Positions 46,701-54,713 of a stretch of 64,000 nt of DNA are shown one piece after another (position 1 is the stretch's first letter; every line of letters starts with the position of its first letter). Under the pieces are notes generated by a model. That model was not told the origin of the DNA, searched no databases, and worked only from the letters and a program-made list of their open reading frames with translations. Origin of the DNA: Delphinapterus leucas. Taxonomy: Eukaryota > Chordata > Mammalia > Artiodactyla > Monodontidae. Location of the stretch: contig NW_022098069.1 of NCBI RefSeq assembly GCF_002288925.2, positions 84,389,207 through 84,453,206 on the forward strand, read 5' to 3'. Position numbers and translations under genes: made by a program.

Positions 46701-49700
46701 AAGATGGGTTATTTAGAAATAGATATTTGGTTTCTAAGTTATTGGGAATCTTGTAGATACCTTTCTATTAGTGATTTCTAGTTTAATTCCATTGTGGCCA
46801 GAGAGCATATTTTTATGGTATGACATTTTAAAAATGTACTGAAACTTGTTTATGGTTTAAAATATGTAAATTCTATTTCTGGGTCTAAGTCACAGGCTGG
46901 GGCAGCTGGGGGCATAGAGGTACCGTCTTAGCCTATTATGTGTGCAGTGCTCCAACCAGAGGGCCTGCCTCTGGTCAGAGCTCACTGGGTATTATCGATT
47001 AACATATTATTTATGGAGAAGGCTGGGGGAGGTGACTAGTTCCGACCAGAGTAAGGTGAGCTTGGGGAGCCTGTGGGATGGAGGCTGGGGAGAAGAGCCC
47101 CACTGTCCGCTGGGGTTTGGATGTGGGGCTTAGCAGGAGAGCAGATGTCAGAGCTGAGGTGGTTGGATGGTGCCTGAGAGGGTGAGGGTGGGCACGAAGC
47201 CACAGGATTAGAGCCAGGACGTCTCCCAGCTCCTCAAGAACAGCCAAGTGGAGAGAGGTAACTCTAGGTGCCTGATCACAAGGGGGCTGGGCTGGTCCAA
47301 GCAAGGTGGCTCCTGCTGCCTTCTACTACTGGTGTAGGGGGTGGGGGACTTCTGCCCCTGCCTGGCTCCTTGGCGGGGACAGAGACTTTCACGGTGGCTC
47401 TAACCAAGTCCCGACATGCTCGGTTTCTAGACTGGAAGAAGCGCTTCATTGGCATACGGATGCGGACCATCACACCAAGGTGAGTGCTGAAGGACGCTGC
47501 CCCCTGCCACCCCTCCGTTCTCATCCCTCACCTCGAGCTTCCTCCCAGACTCTGGCCCCGACATGCCCGGCCACCCACAGGTGCTCCAGCAGACCAGACA
47601 CACTCAGGCTTCTGAGCCTTTGCTCAGGCCGGTCCCTCTGCCTGGAATGCCTTTCCCCCTTTGCCTGATAGGTTCCTTTGGCTTCCGTAGGACTCCATTC
47701 AGGTGCCCCTCCTCCAGGAAGCCTCCCAGATTAGCTTCCTGTGGCTTCCGTAACAAATTACCACAAACTCGGAGGCTCAAAACAATAGAAATTCATTCTC
47801 TCACAGTTCTGGAAGCCCACAGTCCAAAATCAAGGTGTCAGCAGGGCCGCACTCCCCCCGGACGCTCCAGGGGAGGATCCTTCCTTGTACCTCCCAGCTT
47901 CTGGTGGTTCCAGGTGTTTCTTGGACTGTAGTTACATCACTGCAAGCTCTGCCATTCTCATCGCATGGCGTCTTCTCCCTGTGTGTCTGTGTCCAGTCTC
48001 CCCCTTATTTCTCTTATTAAAACACCAGCCATTGGATTAAGGGCCCACTCTAAGGCTGATCTCATCTAGAGATTCTTAACCAACCACGTCTGCAAAGACC
48101 CTATTTCCAAACAAGGTCACGTTCTGAGGCCCTAGGTGGGCATCAGTTTTGGGGGCTGGGGGGACACTATTCTACCTCCCCAGGCTACTCGAGTGGGAGG
48201 AGGTGCCTCCTCTTCTCTTGCAAAGCTGTGCTTCCCTCGCCAGCATCGCCTTGGTCCCGTGGTGTCAGAATCGCCCATCCTCAACCTTGACCACGAGCTC
48301 CTTGGGAGCAGGGACTGGGTCCTGCCCATCTGTCTGCTCCCCCCACCCCTCCCAGGACCCGGTCTACAGCAGAGTGGGTGCCTGGAAATACTCAGTGAGT
48401 GAAATAGAGAAGGGGGTGGGGAAGAGGAGGGAGAGAGAGGAGGGAAAGGAAGCTAAAGGGAGGAAAATGCAACGTCAGGTCCAAGGTTTGAAGAAGGAAG
48501 AGGTCTCTGCACTGGGGAGCTCTGGGAAGAGATAAGCTCACCTGACTCACCCTCCCACCCACTCAGTCCCTAAAAGGACCTTCTTCCTGTTTCAGCAACT
48601 GTTCACCTAGGGAATAAGTCTGAAAGCAATTCGGAATCAAGACCGCTATGCCAATTTGTCTTCTAAAGGTGTTCTTTCTGTCTCCCTATCATCCATCCAC
48701 TCATTTGTCCAGTCGTCTGTCTGTCCACAGCATCATTCACCCATTGTCTGTTCATCCTCCTTTACCTTTCCTTCCTTCCTCATCCTTCCTCCCCCCATCC
48801 TCCCATCTGTCTGTCTGTCACCCTCCCCTCTTTACACTTCTAACCATCCACCTTCACCAAGGTTCCTCTTGAGGAGCCCACGTTGAGTAGGGGACACAGG
48901 CAAGAATCAGTGACAACCCGGAGTGGTCAGTGGCAGGACAGGGTAATGTGGGAGCCCAGAGGAGACGCCTGGTCTGGCCTGGGCGGTGGAGAGAAGGAAG
49001 AGTCAGTTTGGAGGCTCAGAAGAAGTGCCTTAACCGTGGAACTGCCTTTTCAGTTTGGTGGAAGAACTGAAGGCCAGCAACCCAGACTTCCCGGCGGTCA
49101 GCAGTGGAATTTACGTGCAAGAGGTTGTCCCAAATTCACCTTCTCAGAGGTAGGCTTCACCAGAGGAAGCAGGGAGACTGGGCAGGTGGGTGCAGGGCCT
49201 GGGCTGGGCTTCACTGATGTGCATGACCTTTAGCTTCCTGGCAGCATGACGCAATGTGGAGTGGCAGGTGGGACTCCGGCCAGTCCTCTAAGCCAGAGGC
49301 AGGCTGGAGAGGTGAAGGCCGCGCCCTTCCTTGGCCCGGAATGTCCTTTCCTTGGGTCTGGGGAGACAGAGTAGTAGCAGAGGTCACCCCGAGCTGCGTC
49401 AGCCTGGCTCTCACCAGCCCAGTGGGCCGGCCTGGGTCTTTCTGGGCCAATGTTCTCATCTACAAAATGGGCATGATTCAGCCTGCTCTTCCTGTCCCAT
49501 GAGACATTGTCAAGATCAAATGAGATAAAGCCCGTTTTCTTGGAAACCACCAACTACTAGAGAAAGGTCAAATGCAGCACCGTGAGCTGAGGCAGGCAGT
49601 GCGGTGGGTGGGGTCTGACGCACTTGCAAGGCTGATCCTGTGCCCTGGAGCAGCTCTGAGCAAGCGCCTGCCCCTCCTCTGCCTCAGGGCTGCATCTGTG

Positions 49701-50966
49701 CAGTGGGCGGGCTGCATCAGATCCCGCTTTTAACTGTAACCCCGGGAGCTGGAGATGGTCCACGCTGAGATCTTGGGCTGCTGGAAAGGGTGAGGGCAGA
49801 GTGCGGACTGGAGCTGTGCAGGTGGGCCCCCCAGCCCCCGTGGCCCCTCCAACCCAACAGGACGCCTCCTTTCTGTTTTGTGTGCTGGGCTGGAAGACGC
49901 GGACCCCTTGTGTCCTTCCGCCGTGAACACAGTACACGTGCTCAGCCCGCAGCCGACCTGCAGTAAAAATTGTTGCAATACCGATCCATGAATCCATGAA
50001 AGCCAAAAAATAACCAGCGCAACTCAAGCTCTTTATTCCGAGTTGCTGCACCCCAGTGATTCAGCAGACAGCAGTCACCGAGAGCGGCCACACGCAGGGC
50101 ACCCCAAGAGCCAGACGGGAGCTCGGTGGTGATAGTGGCTGCCGCTGACCAAGGCTGCATGTGAGCTGTGCGTTCCACATGCATCATCTCAGTTAATCCT
50201 CACTGCAGCCTGGAACACGCGGGCTGCTGCTCTTGCCCCCTTGCTCAGATGGGAAGGCTAAGGCTTGGCAAAGTCACTCCTCCGAGGTCACACAGCCCAC
50301 ATGTGTGGATCTGGGCGCTATCACCCATGCATCTAACCACGGTGCCACCCTGCCCGCCCGCTGGGTGGAGGGGAAGGTTACAGCGAGTCAGGTGCAGAAA
50401 GGGGGGGCCATCCCAGCTTGCTCTGTCTCTGATGGGAAAATCTTACGTTAGAATCAACCCCCTGGACCTTGTAATTTGCAAATCATGTTCCCACATAGGG
50501 CTGTAGATGTGGAAACCGAGGCTCGAAGGGGCAGAGCACCTGGCCCAAGGCAGCCCAGCGAGGGAGGCTGCAGCCAGAACGTGACCCCAGCCCTTCCGAT
50601 GTACAGAAGTAGACGGAGAAAGCGCTAGTCCGTTGCAGGACAGTGCTTTCCATCTGCTGTGAGAGCCTTGCGGTCAGGGCCGTGTCCTTCCCTGTTGAAA
50701 TGAATTTTCCTAATGTGCTGCTGTTAAAGCCCACTGTGCCCAGACCCGGGCCCGGGCCTCTCGGGGCGGTGCTGTGACCACGTGTCTCTCCTGTTGGCAG
50801 AGGGGGCATCCAAGATGGCGACATCATCATCAAGGTCAACGGGCGCCCTCTGGCCGACTCGAGCGAGCTGCAGGAAGCCGTCCTGACCGAGTCCCCGCTG
50901 CTGCTGCAGGTGCGGCGGGGGAACGACGACCTGCTCTTCAGCATCGTGCCCGAGGTCGTCCTGTGA
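22385..50966 (+). CDS. HTRA3: HTRA3, secreted serine protease, long isoform (nine coding exons)
   Basis: Coding segments are 22385-22769, 33400-33499, 36306-36528, 39404-39598, 40334-40366, 42105-42219, 47431-47479, 49054-49149 and 50801-50966. They total 1362 bases, or 453 codons plus stop. Every junction is GT..AG and phases agree (1, 2, 0, 0, 0, 1, 2, 2). The protein has a signal peptide (about 1-17), an IGFBP-like cysteine-rich module (about 21-84), a Kazal-like module (about 80-128, [13 protein letters not shown] at 89-101), a YKFNF trimerisation-type motif (138-142), a trypsin-like domain with His191, Asp227 and Ser305 in GNSGGP, and a PDZ domain from about 355 with carboxylate loop FIGI (356-359). 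From family knowledge, HTRA3 is a secreted, trimeric, ATP-independent protease that cleaves extracellular-matrix proteins and dampens TGF-beta family signalling. It is strong in placenta and ovary. The paralogues HTRA1 and HTRA4 share the layout, but the N-terminus and the short-isoform tail identify HTRA3. No frameshift or premature stop is seen. Confidence 0.97.
22925..23035 (-). mobile_element. MIR fragment, antisense
   Basis: GGGGAAACTGAGGCAGGGAG, CCAGGTCACAGAAGTAGTCA and ACCCAGTGCTCTCCTAACCA match the reversed MIR core. Confidence 0.75.
27235..27425 (+). mobile_element. MIR copy, sense
   Basis: GAGTCCCAGCTCTACCACTT, GCCTCAGTTTCTTCATCTGT, GAAATGGGGACAACAG and CAATGAGATAATGAATTTCA. Confidence 0.85.
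30241..31486 (+). repeat. Pair of identical 26-base segments 1,220 bases apart
   Basis: Positions 30241-30266 and 31461-31486 are identical (starting AGTCACCAGGGCCC, ending GGGGATGG), with unrelated flanks. The intervening sequence is not part of the repeat. I do not recognise it as a common interspersed repeat. Confidence 0.75.
32600..32700 (-). mobile_element. MIR fragment, antisense
   Basis: GAGGCCCATAGAGGGTAAGT, GATTTGCCTAAAGCCACACA and GCTGGAGCTCAATGG resemble the reversed MIR core. Confidence 0.65.
33205..33320 (+). mobile_element. MIR fragment just upstream of HTRA3 exon 2
   Basis: GTGTGGCCCGGGGCAAGTGT, TCTGACCTCTCTGAGCCTCC and TGAAATGAGGTAGCTCAGC follow the MIR core. It ends about 80 bases before the exon 2 acceptor. 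Confidence 0.6.
33400..33499 (+). CDS. HTRA3: HTRA3 coding exon 2: linker and start of the protease domain
   Basis: This 100-base exon lies between a TGCAG acceptor and a GTACGT donor. It encodes residues 129-162, including YKFNF (138-142), the aromatic segment that packs HtrA trimers, and the first strand of the protease domain ([10 protein letters not shown]). It joins exon 1 in phase 1 and exon 3 in phase 2. The acceptor follows a 10.6-kb first intron. Confidence 0.96.
35885..36040 (-). mobile_element. MIR fragment, antisense
   Basis: TAGCCCATTTCCTAGATGGG, GAGACTGAGGCTCAGAGGGG and CCCACAGTCAGGCAGATGTA match the reversed MIR core. Confidence 0.7.
36095..36215 (-). mobile_element. MIR fragment, antisense
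   Basis: GTGAAATGGGTCTAGACTTA, GCCGAGGCCACAGCCAGGAG and GCTGGGATTCGACCCTGG match the reversed MIR core. It ends about 90 bases before exon 3. Confidence 0.65.
36306..36528 (+). CDS. HTRA3: HTRA3 coding exon 3: protease domain with catalytic His191 and Asp227
   Basis: This 223-base exon lies between CGCAG and GTGAGT. It encodes residues 162-236. The catalytic histidine is in SNAHVV (codon 36391-36393), and the catalytic aspartate is in KKSDIA (codon 36499-36501). The glycine-rich SSGSGF stretch at 173-178 precedes the histidine, as in other HtrA proteases. It joins exon 4 in phase 0. Confidence 0.97.
38803..38826 (+). repeat. (CAGA)n microsatellite
   Basis: About six perfect CAGA/ACAG units in intron 3. 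Confidence 0.9.
39388..39401 (+). repeat. C14 run forming the exon 4 polypyrimidine tract
   Basis: Fourteen C in a row directly precede the AG of the exon 4 acceptor, so the run serves as the splice-site pyrimidine tract and contains almost no U. Confidence 0.9.
39404..39598 (+). CDS. HTRA3: HTRA3 coding exon 4: middle of the protease domain
   Basis: This 195-base, phase-0 exon encodes residues 237-301, with the HtrA signatures [14 protein letters not shown] and TVTTGIVS and the run [11 protein letters not shown] that leads to the active serine. The acceptor is unusual because its pyrimidine tract is a pure run of 14 C (39388-39401). The donor is GTGAGC. Confidence 0.97.
39599..40333 (+). 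other. HTRA3: Fourth intron of HTRA3
   Basis: 735 bases, GTGAGC..TGCAG. It carries an (ATT)n-like tract at 39847-39884 and a sense MIR copy at about 40120-40220 (GGCCTCAGTTTTCTTATC, ATGAAATGGGAGACAG). Nothing else is visible. Confidence 0.8.
40334..40366 (+). CDS. HTRA3: HTRA3 coding exon 5: 33-base microexon with catalytic Ser305
   Basis: Eleven codons encode [11 protein letters not shown]. The catalytic serine codon is 40343-40345. The acceptor is TTTCCCCTGCAG and the donor GTAAGT. Skipping this exon would keep the frame but delete the nucleophile and oxyanion-hole glycine. The exon is too short for ordinary ORF calling and is placed by the family alignment. Confidence 0.96.
40367..42104 (+). 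other. HTRA3: Fifth intron of HTRA3
   Basis: 1.7 kb, GTAAGT..CCCAG. GC-rich and unique, with no clear repeat or gene. Confidence 0.8.
42105..42219 (+). CDS. HTRA3: HTRA3 coding exon 6: end of the protease domain, shared by both isoforms
   Basis: This 115-base exon encodes residues 313-350 plus one base of codon 351. It includes [10 protein letters not shown] and [11 protein letters not shown], the last strands of the protease domain, and ends in the linker DKHGK. The phase-1 donor (GTACGC, 42220) can join exon 8 at 47431 (long form, with PDZ) or the terminal exon at 43317 (short form). As I recall the human protein, this linker reads DKQIK, so two residues differ here. Confidence 0.96.
42525..42852 (+). 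repeat. CCAT/CACC-rich simple repeat with a 24-bp minisatellite core
   Basis: About 330 bases of pyrimidine-rich CCAT, CACC and TTCC units. Positions about 42588-42675 hold three perfect copies and one partial copy of a 24-base unit (CCCATCCCTTCACCCACCAA plus CACA). The unit is divisible by three, so it creates long open frames (Thr-His-Pro-rich) that are not genes. It lies between exon 6 and the short-isoform exon. Confidence 0.93.
43317..43339 (+). CDS. HTRA3: HTRA3 alternative terminal exon (short isoform without PDZ), coding part
   Basis: A strong acceptor (pyrimidine-rich CTGTCTCCTCCCAG ending at 43316) joins the exon 6 donor in phase 1. It then encodes Ala-Pro-Ser-Pro-Ala-Val-His and a TGA at 43337-43339. 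The resulting protein would be 357 residues: signal peptide, IGFBP-like, Kazal-like and protease domains, with no PDZ. As I recall it, the human short isoform HTRA3-S also has 357 residues and a seven-residue private tail, APSLAVH, one residue different. That match makes chance unlikely. The untranslated part probably runs to the poly(A) signal at 44035. No transcript data are available here. Confidence 0.88.
43340..44060 (+). other. HTRA3: Inferred 3' UTR of the short HTRA3 isoform
   Basis: From the short-isoform stop codon the sequence runs through mostly non-repetitive DNA to an AATAAA hexamer at 44035-44040 in an AT-rich stretch. That gives an untranslated tail of about 720 bases. The 3' end is inferred from the first good signal downstream and is approximate. 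Confidence 0.6.
44035..44040 (+). terminator. Candidate poly(A) signal AATAAA for the short isoform
   Basis: This is the canonical hexamer about 700 bases after the short-isoform stop, followed by AT-rich sequence. It is the first AATAAA I found after 43340 on this strand. Use of the site is inferred. Confidence 0.55.
44488..44720 (+). mobile_element. L1 ORF2 fragment, sense
   Basis: TCAACATGGTCTAGGAAGTC, CTAGCCATAATAATTAAATA, GATGACGTGATACTCTATAT and AGAAAATGCTGACGG are the reverse-transcriptase region of L1, broken and short. An A-rich stretch lies inside. Confidence 0.75.
46118..46865 (-). mobile_element. Antisense L1 relic split by a CHR SINE
   Basis: CATAATTTGCCCATTTTTAA, GGATCCCTTTGTCAGATAAA, TAATTTACCAATTTTTGTAA and GTTTAATTCCATTGTGGCCA are antisense L1 5'/ORF text, continuing after the SINE at 46497-46698. 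Confidence 0.8.
46497..46698 (+). mobile_element. CHR-family SINE in HTRA3 intron 6
   Basis: Complete, little-diverged copy: GGGGCTTTCCTGGTGGCGCA head, GACACGGGTTCG box, GAGAGGCCACAACAGTGAGA and a short A tail. It is inserted in the antisense L1. No clear target duplication is seen. Confidence 0.93.
47431..47479 (+). CDS. HTRA3: HTRA3 coding exon 8 (long form): start of the PDZ domain
   Basis: This 49-base exon lies between TTTCTAG and GTGAGT. It encodes residues 351-367, with FIGIRM at 356-361. FIGI is the carboxylate-binding loop of the PDZ domain, equivalent to YIGI in HTRA1. It is absent from the short isoform. Exons are numbered with the short-form terminal exon as exon 7. Confidence 0.95.
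47585..47730 (+). mobile_element. L2 LINE fragment, sense
   Basis: CCTTTGCTCAGGCCGGTCCC, TCTGCCTGGAATGCCTTTCC and CTCCAGGAAGCCTCCCAGA match the L2 3' end pattern. Confidence 0.7.
47732..48178 (-). mobile_element. MLT1-type LTR (ERVL-MaLR relic), antisense
   Basis: TAACAAATTACCACAAACTC, TCTCTCACAGTTCTGGAAGC, AGGGGAGGATCCTTCCTTG, GGATTAAGGGCCCACTC and CCTATTTCCAAACAAGGTC are in the usual order. Non-coding. Confidence 0.85.
48175..48410 (+). mobile_element. L2-like LINE fragment, sense
   Basis: ACCACGAGCTCCTTGGGAGC, AGGGACTGGGTCCTGCCC and GGTGCCTGGAAATACTCAGT resemble the L2 tail. The left part is less certain. Confidence 0.5.
49054..49149 (+). CDS. HTRA3: HTRA3 coding exon 9 (long form): PDZ domain
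   Basis: This 96-base exon lies between CCTTTTCAG and GTAGGC, with phase 2 at both ends. It encodes residues 367-399, including [13 protein letters not shown] and [14 protein letters not shown]. This is the body of the PDZ fold, with the GIYV strand and the PNSPS turn common to HtrA PDZ domains. Confidence 0.96.
49150..50800 (+). other. HTRA3: Last intron of HTRA3
   Basis: 1.65 kb, GTAGGC..TTGGCAG. It contains a sense MIR copy at about 49380-49560 (GTTCTCATCTACAAAATGGG, AGATCAAATGAGATAAAG) and an antisense MIR at about 50185-50345. No separate gene. Confidence 0.8.
50185..50345 (-). mobile_element. MIR copy, antisense
   Basis: ATCATCTCAGTTAATCCTCA, AGATGGGAAGGCTAAGGCTT, CCGAGGTCACACAGCCCAC and CATCTAACCACGGTGCC follow reversed MIR order. 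Confidence 0.75.
50801..50966 (+). CDS. HTRA3: HTRA3 last coding exon (exon 10): end of the PDZ domain and stop
   Basis: After a TTGGCAG acceptor it encodes residues 399-453, including [18 protein letters not shown], the conserved GDxIxxVNG segment of PDZ domains, and ends at TGA (50964-50966). The last residues are PEVVL. The exon continues as 3' UTR to the poly(A) signal at 51938. Confidence 0.97.
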
Positions 50967-51314
50967 GGGGGGGGCCCCCTCCCTCCATCGCCGACGGAGC
51001 CTGCAGCCGGGACAGGGGCCAGCAGACGGGCTCCGCCCGGAGCCGCTGCCCCCCTTGGGGTCAGGACAAAGGACCCAGGTCGGTCCTCAGCAGAGCCAGA
51101 GGCCTCCTCCCGGCCGTCCAGGGCCAGAGCCACGGGCTGGGCTTGGGCAGGGGTCCGCATCTCAGCCTTCTGGGAGGATTGGCCCCAGCATCACGGTGCC
51201 CCTGGGGGCAGCCCAATGTCCCCCCTGCCCACCAAATGCTCCTGAGGGCCCTTCCAAGTTCCCAGATCTAGAAAACTCTTCTATTTTCCTGGAGGAAGTC
51301 CCATCCTCTCTCCG

Positions 51315-51555
51315 GCCTTCCTGCCTTTGCACCTGTTGATAGGATACCTCTCTCTGGAATGCCCGCTGCCCCACCCCTCCCCTCACTGACTCTCACCTGT
51401 TCAGGTCTCAGCCCCCCAGCCTTCTCCTCTCCCAGGTGTGCCTCCCTGGCCTCCCACACCCAATAGCACAGCGCCCACCATGTCGAATGACCAGGGCTGT
51501 CTGCCCGGCCAGTCTGCTCCCCTTGAGGAGTCAGGTGTGGCGGGTCTGGCCCGGA
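51315..51555 (+). mobile_element. L2-derived segment inside the HTRA3 3' UTR
   Basis: CCTTTGCACCTGTTGATAGG, CTCTGGAATGCCCGCTGCCC, CACCTGTTCAGGTCTCAGC and CCAATAGCACAGCGCCCACC recall the L2 3' end. Diverged. Confidence 0.6.
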
Positions 51556-51937
51556 GTTGGCACCGCGGGATGTTCCCTGGCCGTCCAGCCAAGCCCCAGG
51601 GCTTGGCGATGAGGTCCGCCTTCCCAGGCGCAAGAGAAGCTGGCAGGGAGCAGAGCGTGTCTGACCCCCTGGAAGACCGCCCGTCCTCCGGGAGGGGCCC
51701 CTGGGGTGGAGGGCGGAGGGCAGAGGAAGCTGGGACCTGCAGGGGGAGGGGAGGGGAGGGCTGAGCCGGCTACACCTCCCCTGGCTGTTCCGTGCAGCGG
51801 GACTCACGGCGTCGCCCAGGAGCAGGCGAGGTGCCCCCCTCTCCGCGGGGAGCCTGTTTCCAGGTGGCCCCGTGAGCTTCACTGTGCAGCCTGGTCCCCC
51901 ATGTTGCTTGTACTGTATGTTTCTCTACTGTATGGGA

Positions 51938-51943
51938 ATTAAA
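51938..51943 (+). terminator. HTRA3: Poly(A) signal ATTAAA of HTRA3
   Basis: This is the common ATTAAA variant in GGGAATTAAAGTTTAC. TGTA elements lie just upstream (51909 and 51915) and GT-rich sequence follows, so cleavage near 51955-51965 is expected. Confidence 0.8.
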
Positions 51944-51964
51944 GTTTACAAGCACATGGTCCTG

Positions 51965-54600
51965 TGCCAGCAGGGGCGTCTGGGGCAGCCCACCCGCCGC
52001 TGTGCAGCTTCTCCTGACCCAGAGCTGACACATCAGTGGGCACGGAGACCCGGGGCTAACCGCCTGGAGCACCCAGGCATCGCCATGCCCCAGCCGCCCC
52101 ACCACTCAGCCCTGGCTCCCCACTTACTCCCAGCCCCCCGGTCCCCGGCAAGACCCCTCCCTTCCCCGTGACGTGGCCTCTCCCCCCAGGCAGGAGGGCC
52201 CTGAGACCTCCGACCTCCTGGCAGGCGGGCAGAGCCCTTGGAGAGGCGCCTGGCTGGGAGCGGCGAGTCCGCTGAGTGTGCCCGGCCAGGCCGTGTGATA
52301 AAGGCTTCCCTGCATCTGTGCTGTGTCATCCTCACGGCAGAGACCGCCCAGCAACAGGGAATGAGGCAGAACAGGAGAGACAAAGCTCGCTGCCCAGGGA
52401 CACCGCAGGGGATGGCGGGAGCTGTGAACTTGCCCAGGGCCAGCTCCCAGGGTCACAAGTGGGGTTGTGAGGGTGAGGGGCGCCCATCAGGGCTGAGAGG
52501 GAGGGGCCCAGCCCTGTGTTCTGGACCACCGGCCCGGAAGGATCAAGTTCCCTTGGTTCCAAACCTCACAGCGCGGCAGGGTCTGCCGCCAGCCGGCCTC
52601 TGTGTGACCGCCGCCACCTTCTGCCTCAGGGGTGGGGCGGGGGAGTGACCTCAGACTGCATACTGCAAGCTTTTCCGAGCTCCGAGAGCCTGGGGTTCAG
52701 TAGGTCCAGACTTAAATGACCCGCCACGGGGCGAATTTCAGGAGGGGGTCTCAGACGGCCATGGCGGCAGCTGGAATCATGCTCGGTACCCAGAAGGGCT
52801 CACAGGAGGTGCGTGGAGACAGGCACGCTGGGCCCTGGAGATGCCAAGTGTGGCCAGCTGGCTGGATGGGGGAAGGGAAATCGGACCAAAAATCACTCAG
52901 CACCCACACTCAGAAGAGAACCAGAAACTGTCACAGGCGGCTTTTTAATGAGGGCTCTGGGATCTGGCTCACCATCCCAGTTTTGCAATCCCAGGGCTCA
53001 GATGATGTGAACGAAGCACCCTTCTCAGTCCCCACCCCTGGGCCGTACCCAGGCCCTGCTGGGGAAGGAGGGGGCCAGGCATAGAAGCAGCCCTGCAAGG
53101 CACCTCCCAACCCCTACCGAGCCGTGGTCCCCACTGCCCGCCGGTCCGCCCGCCCCCTCCCGTCCACCCTGAGCTGGACTCCACAGTTACAGCCCATCCT
53201 GGTACCAGCATCCTCCGAAAACGCCAGAGCCTGGTTCAGCCCACGCCGCAGGGCTGCCCGCCTCCCAGCCAGCCCTCATCCCTCCCCTCCCATCCAGAGT
53301 GGGTGGGCCACAGCGTCCCCACAGAGCAGGCCCCGTGCCATCCCACCCCTCAACCGAGAACAGCCCGAACGTCCGAAGTCTGTCCACCCTCTGGGGTCTC
53401 TGCTCTCGCTCCCACCGGGCAGGGCCCCTGCTTTGCACACTTGCAACGGCCCGCACAGCGTGGTCCTTGCTCTCCATCTTCAGCCGTCCTGAGCACGTGC
53501 CCAGCGGCCACTTGGTCCCCCCTGAGAGTAAGGAGGCCGGGGCTGTGGAAGCGGCAGTCCAGGACATGGCCGGGCACTGGAGGTGCTGAGTGCGGCCAGC
53601 TGGCGCGTGGGCCTGGACTTGGGCAGAGGGTGAGCTGGAAGCAGGGCGCTGAGAGTAGAGCCTCAGACTTGACCAGGGCCAGGCATCCGAGAGGGATCTA
53701 GGGTCCAAGATCAAGGGGATCCATTCGGTTCCTGGCGGGAGTGGCTTCCCAGCTGGCGAGGCTGCTGCTCTCTGTGTGCACACACGGGGTGGGGGGCTGC
53801 CCATAGGGCCGGCAATCCCACCATGGAGTTCCCACCCTCACCGAGCCCTGCTCAGCCCCAAGGCCCCAACTCTACCTGCCATCACGCTGCGGGTAGGGCT
53901 TCAGCGTATGAATCTGGGGGACACAATCCAGCCCTTAGCACAGCAGCAGGGGTGGGGAAGGGAGAGAAGCCGACGGAGGCCTGCGGTGTTGAGCTGGTGG
54001 GCTCAGGCTGAAACCCTCCGAAGAGCTGTGCAAAATGGAAAGCGGGGTGGTCGTCCACAGACCCCACCCTCCCTCGCTCCAGGGGGCGGAGCTAGTGTCC
54101 GCTATGCCCAAAGGGAGCCCCCAGGCCAAAGGCAGAGGGACGCAGGTTCTGGAGGTAATGCTGACAGCGAGCCCAGAACTGCCCCTCGCAGCTGCAGGTG
54201 ACCTCAGAGGTGGGGCAACGTGGGGAAAACCGAAAGACCCTCCTGCCTGAGACTTTGAGAGACGGACGTCGGATGTGGCCAGCACTTGCCCAGTAGATCC
54301 AGTCGGATCACATGCTTGCAGTGCCCCAGACGGGTCGCCGGCTCCCTCTGGGCATTTCATGGAGCCGTCTTCCCCTGAGGTGTGGAGCTGGGGTGGACCG
54401 GGCTCCCTGAGCGGGGCGTCTGTGGGCAGCAACGGTGACCAGTTCATCAGCAACCCCCCTTCTCCACCGCCCCCCAGAGACCCTCGGGTTTGGAGGGGAG
54501 GGAGGAAGGGGGCAGACGTAGGACGCAGTCCTGCTGCCCAGAGAGGGCGGGGTGAGACCCATCTGTCCCTAAAGTGGCTTTGCTGCAGTAAGCGCTGAAT
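51965..54600. other. Intergenic GC-rich DNA downstream of HTRA3
   Basis: No supported gene. A short antisense MLT1 remnant lies at about 53885-53945 (GCGTATGAATCTGGGGGACA, CAATCCAGCCC). ORFs of up to 205 codons overlap on both strands and are judged spurious. Confidence 0.5.
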
Positions 54601-54611
54601 TAAATGTCACA

Positions 54612-54703
54612 TAGGGCAGACTCGGCACGTTCACTTAGGTGGCCTGGTTCAATCCCTGACCCGGGAACTGAGATCCTGCAAGCGACGTGGCACCACCAAA
54701 AAC
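54612..54703 (+). mobile_element. Truncated CHR-1-like SINE with 10-bp target duplication
   Basis: GGTGGCCTGGTTCAATCCCT, CCCGGGAACTGAGATCC and a short A-rich tail. AAATGTCACA flanks it at 54602-54611 and 54704-54713. Confidence 0.75.
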
Positions 54704-54713
54704 AAATGTCACA

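Larger units (their letters stand above)
42220..47430 (+). other. HTRA3: Intron 6 region of HTRA3, containing the alternative terminal exon
   Basis: The long form removes 5.2 kb (GTACGC..TTCTAG). The short form removes only 42220-43316. Contents in order: minisatellite, short-isoform exon and tail, L1 ORF2 fragment, about 1.4 kb of mostly unique sequence (44721-46117), antisense L1 with a CHR SINE, then unique DNA to exon 8. Confidence 0.85.
47480..49053 (+). other. HTRA3: HTRA3 intron between exons 8 and 9
   Basis: 1.6 kb, GTGAGT..TTCAG. It contains an L2 fragment (47585-47730), an antisense MLT1 LTR (47732-48178), an L2-like tail (48175-48410), and CTGT/CCAT-rich simple sequence (48686-48830). 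Confidence 0.8.
50967..51960 (+). other. HTRA3: 3' UTR of the long HTRA3 isoform
   Basis: About 990 GC-rich bases lie between the stop codon and the ATTAAA poly(A) signal. The middle (about 51315-51555) resembles the 3' end of an L2 LINE. The exact cleavage point is not visible. Confidence 0.8.
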
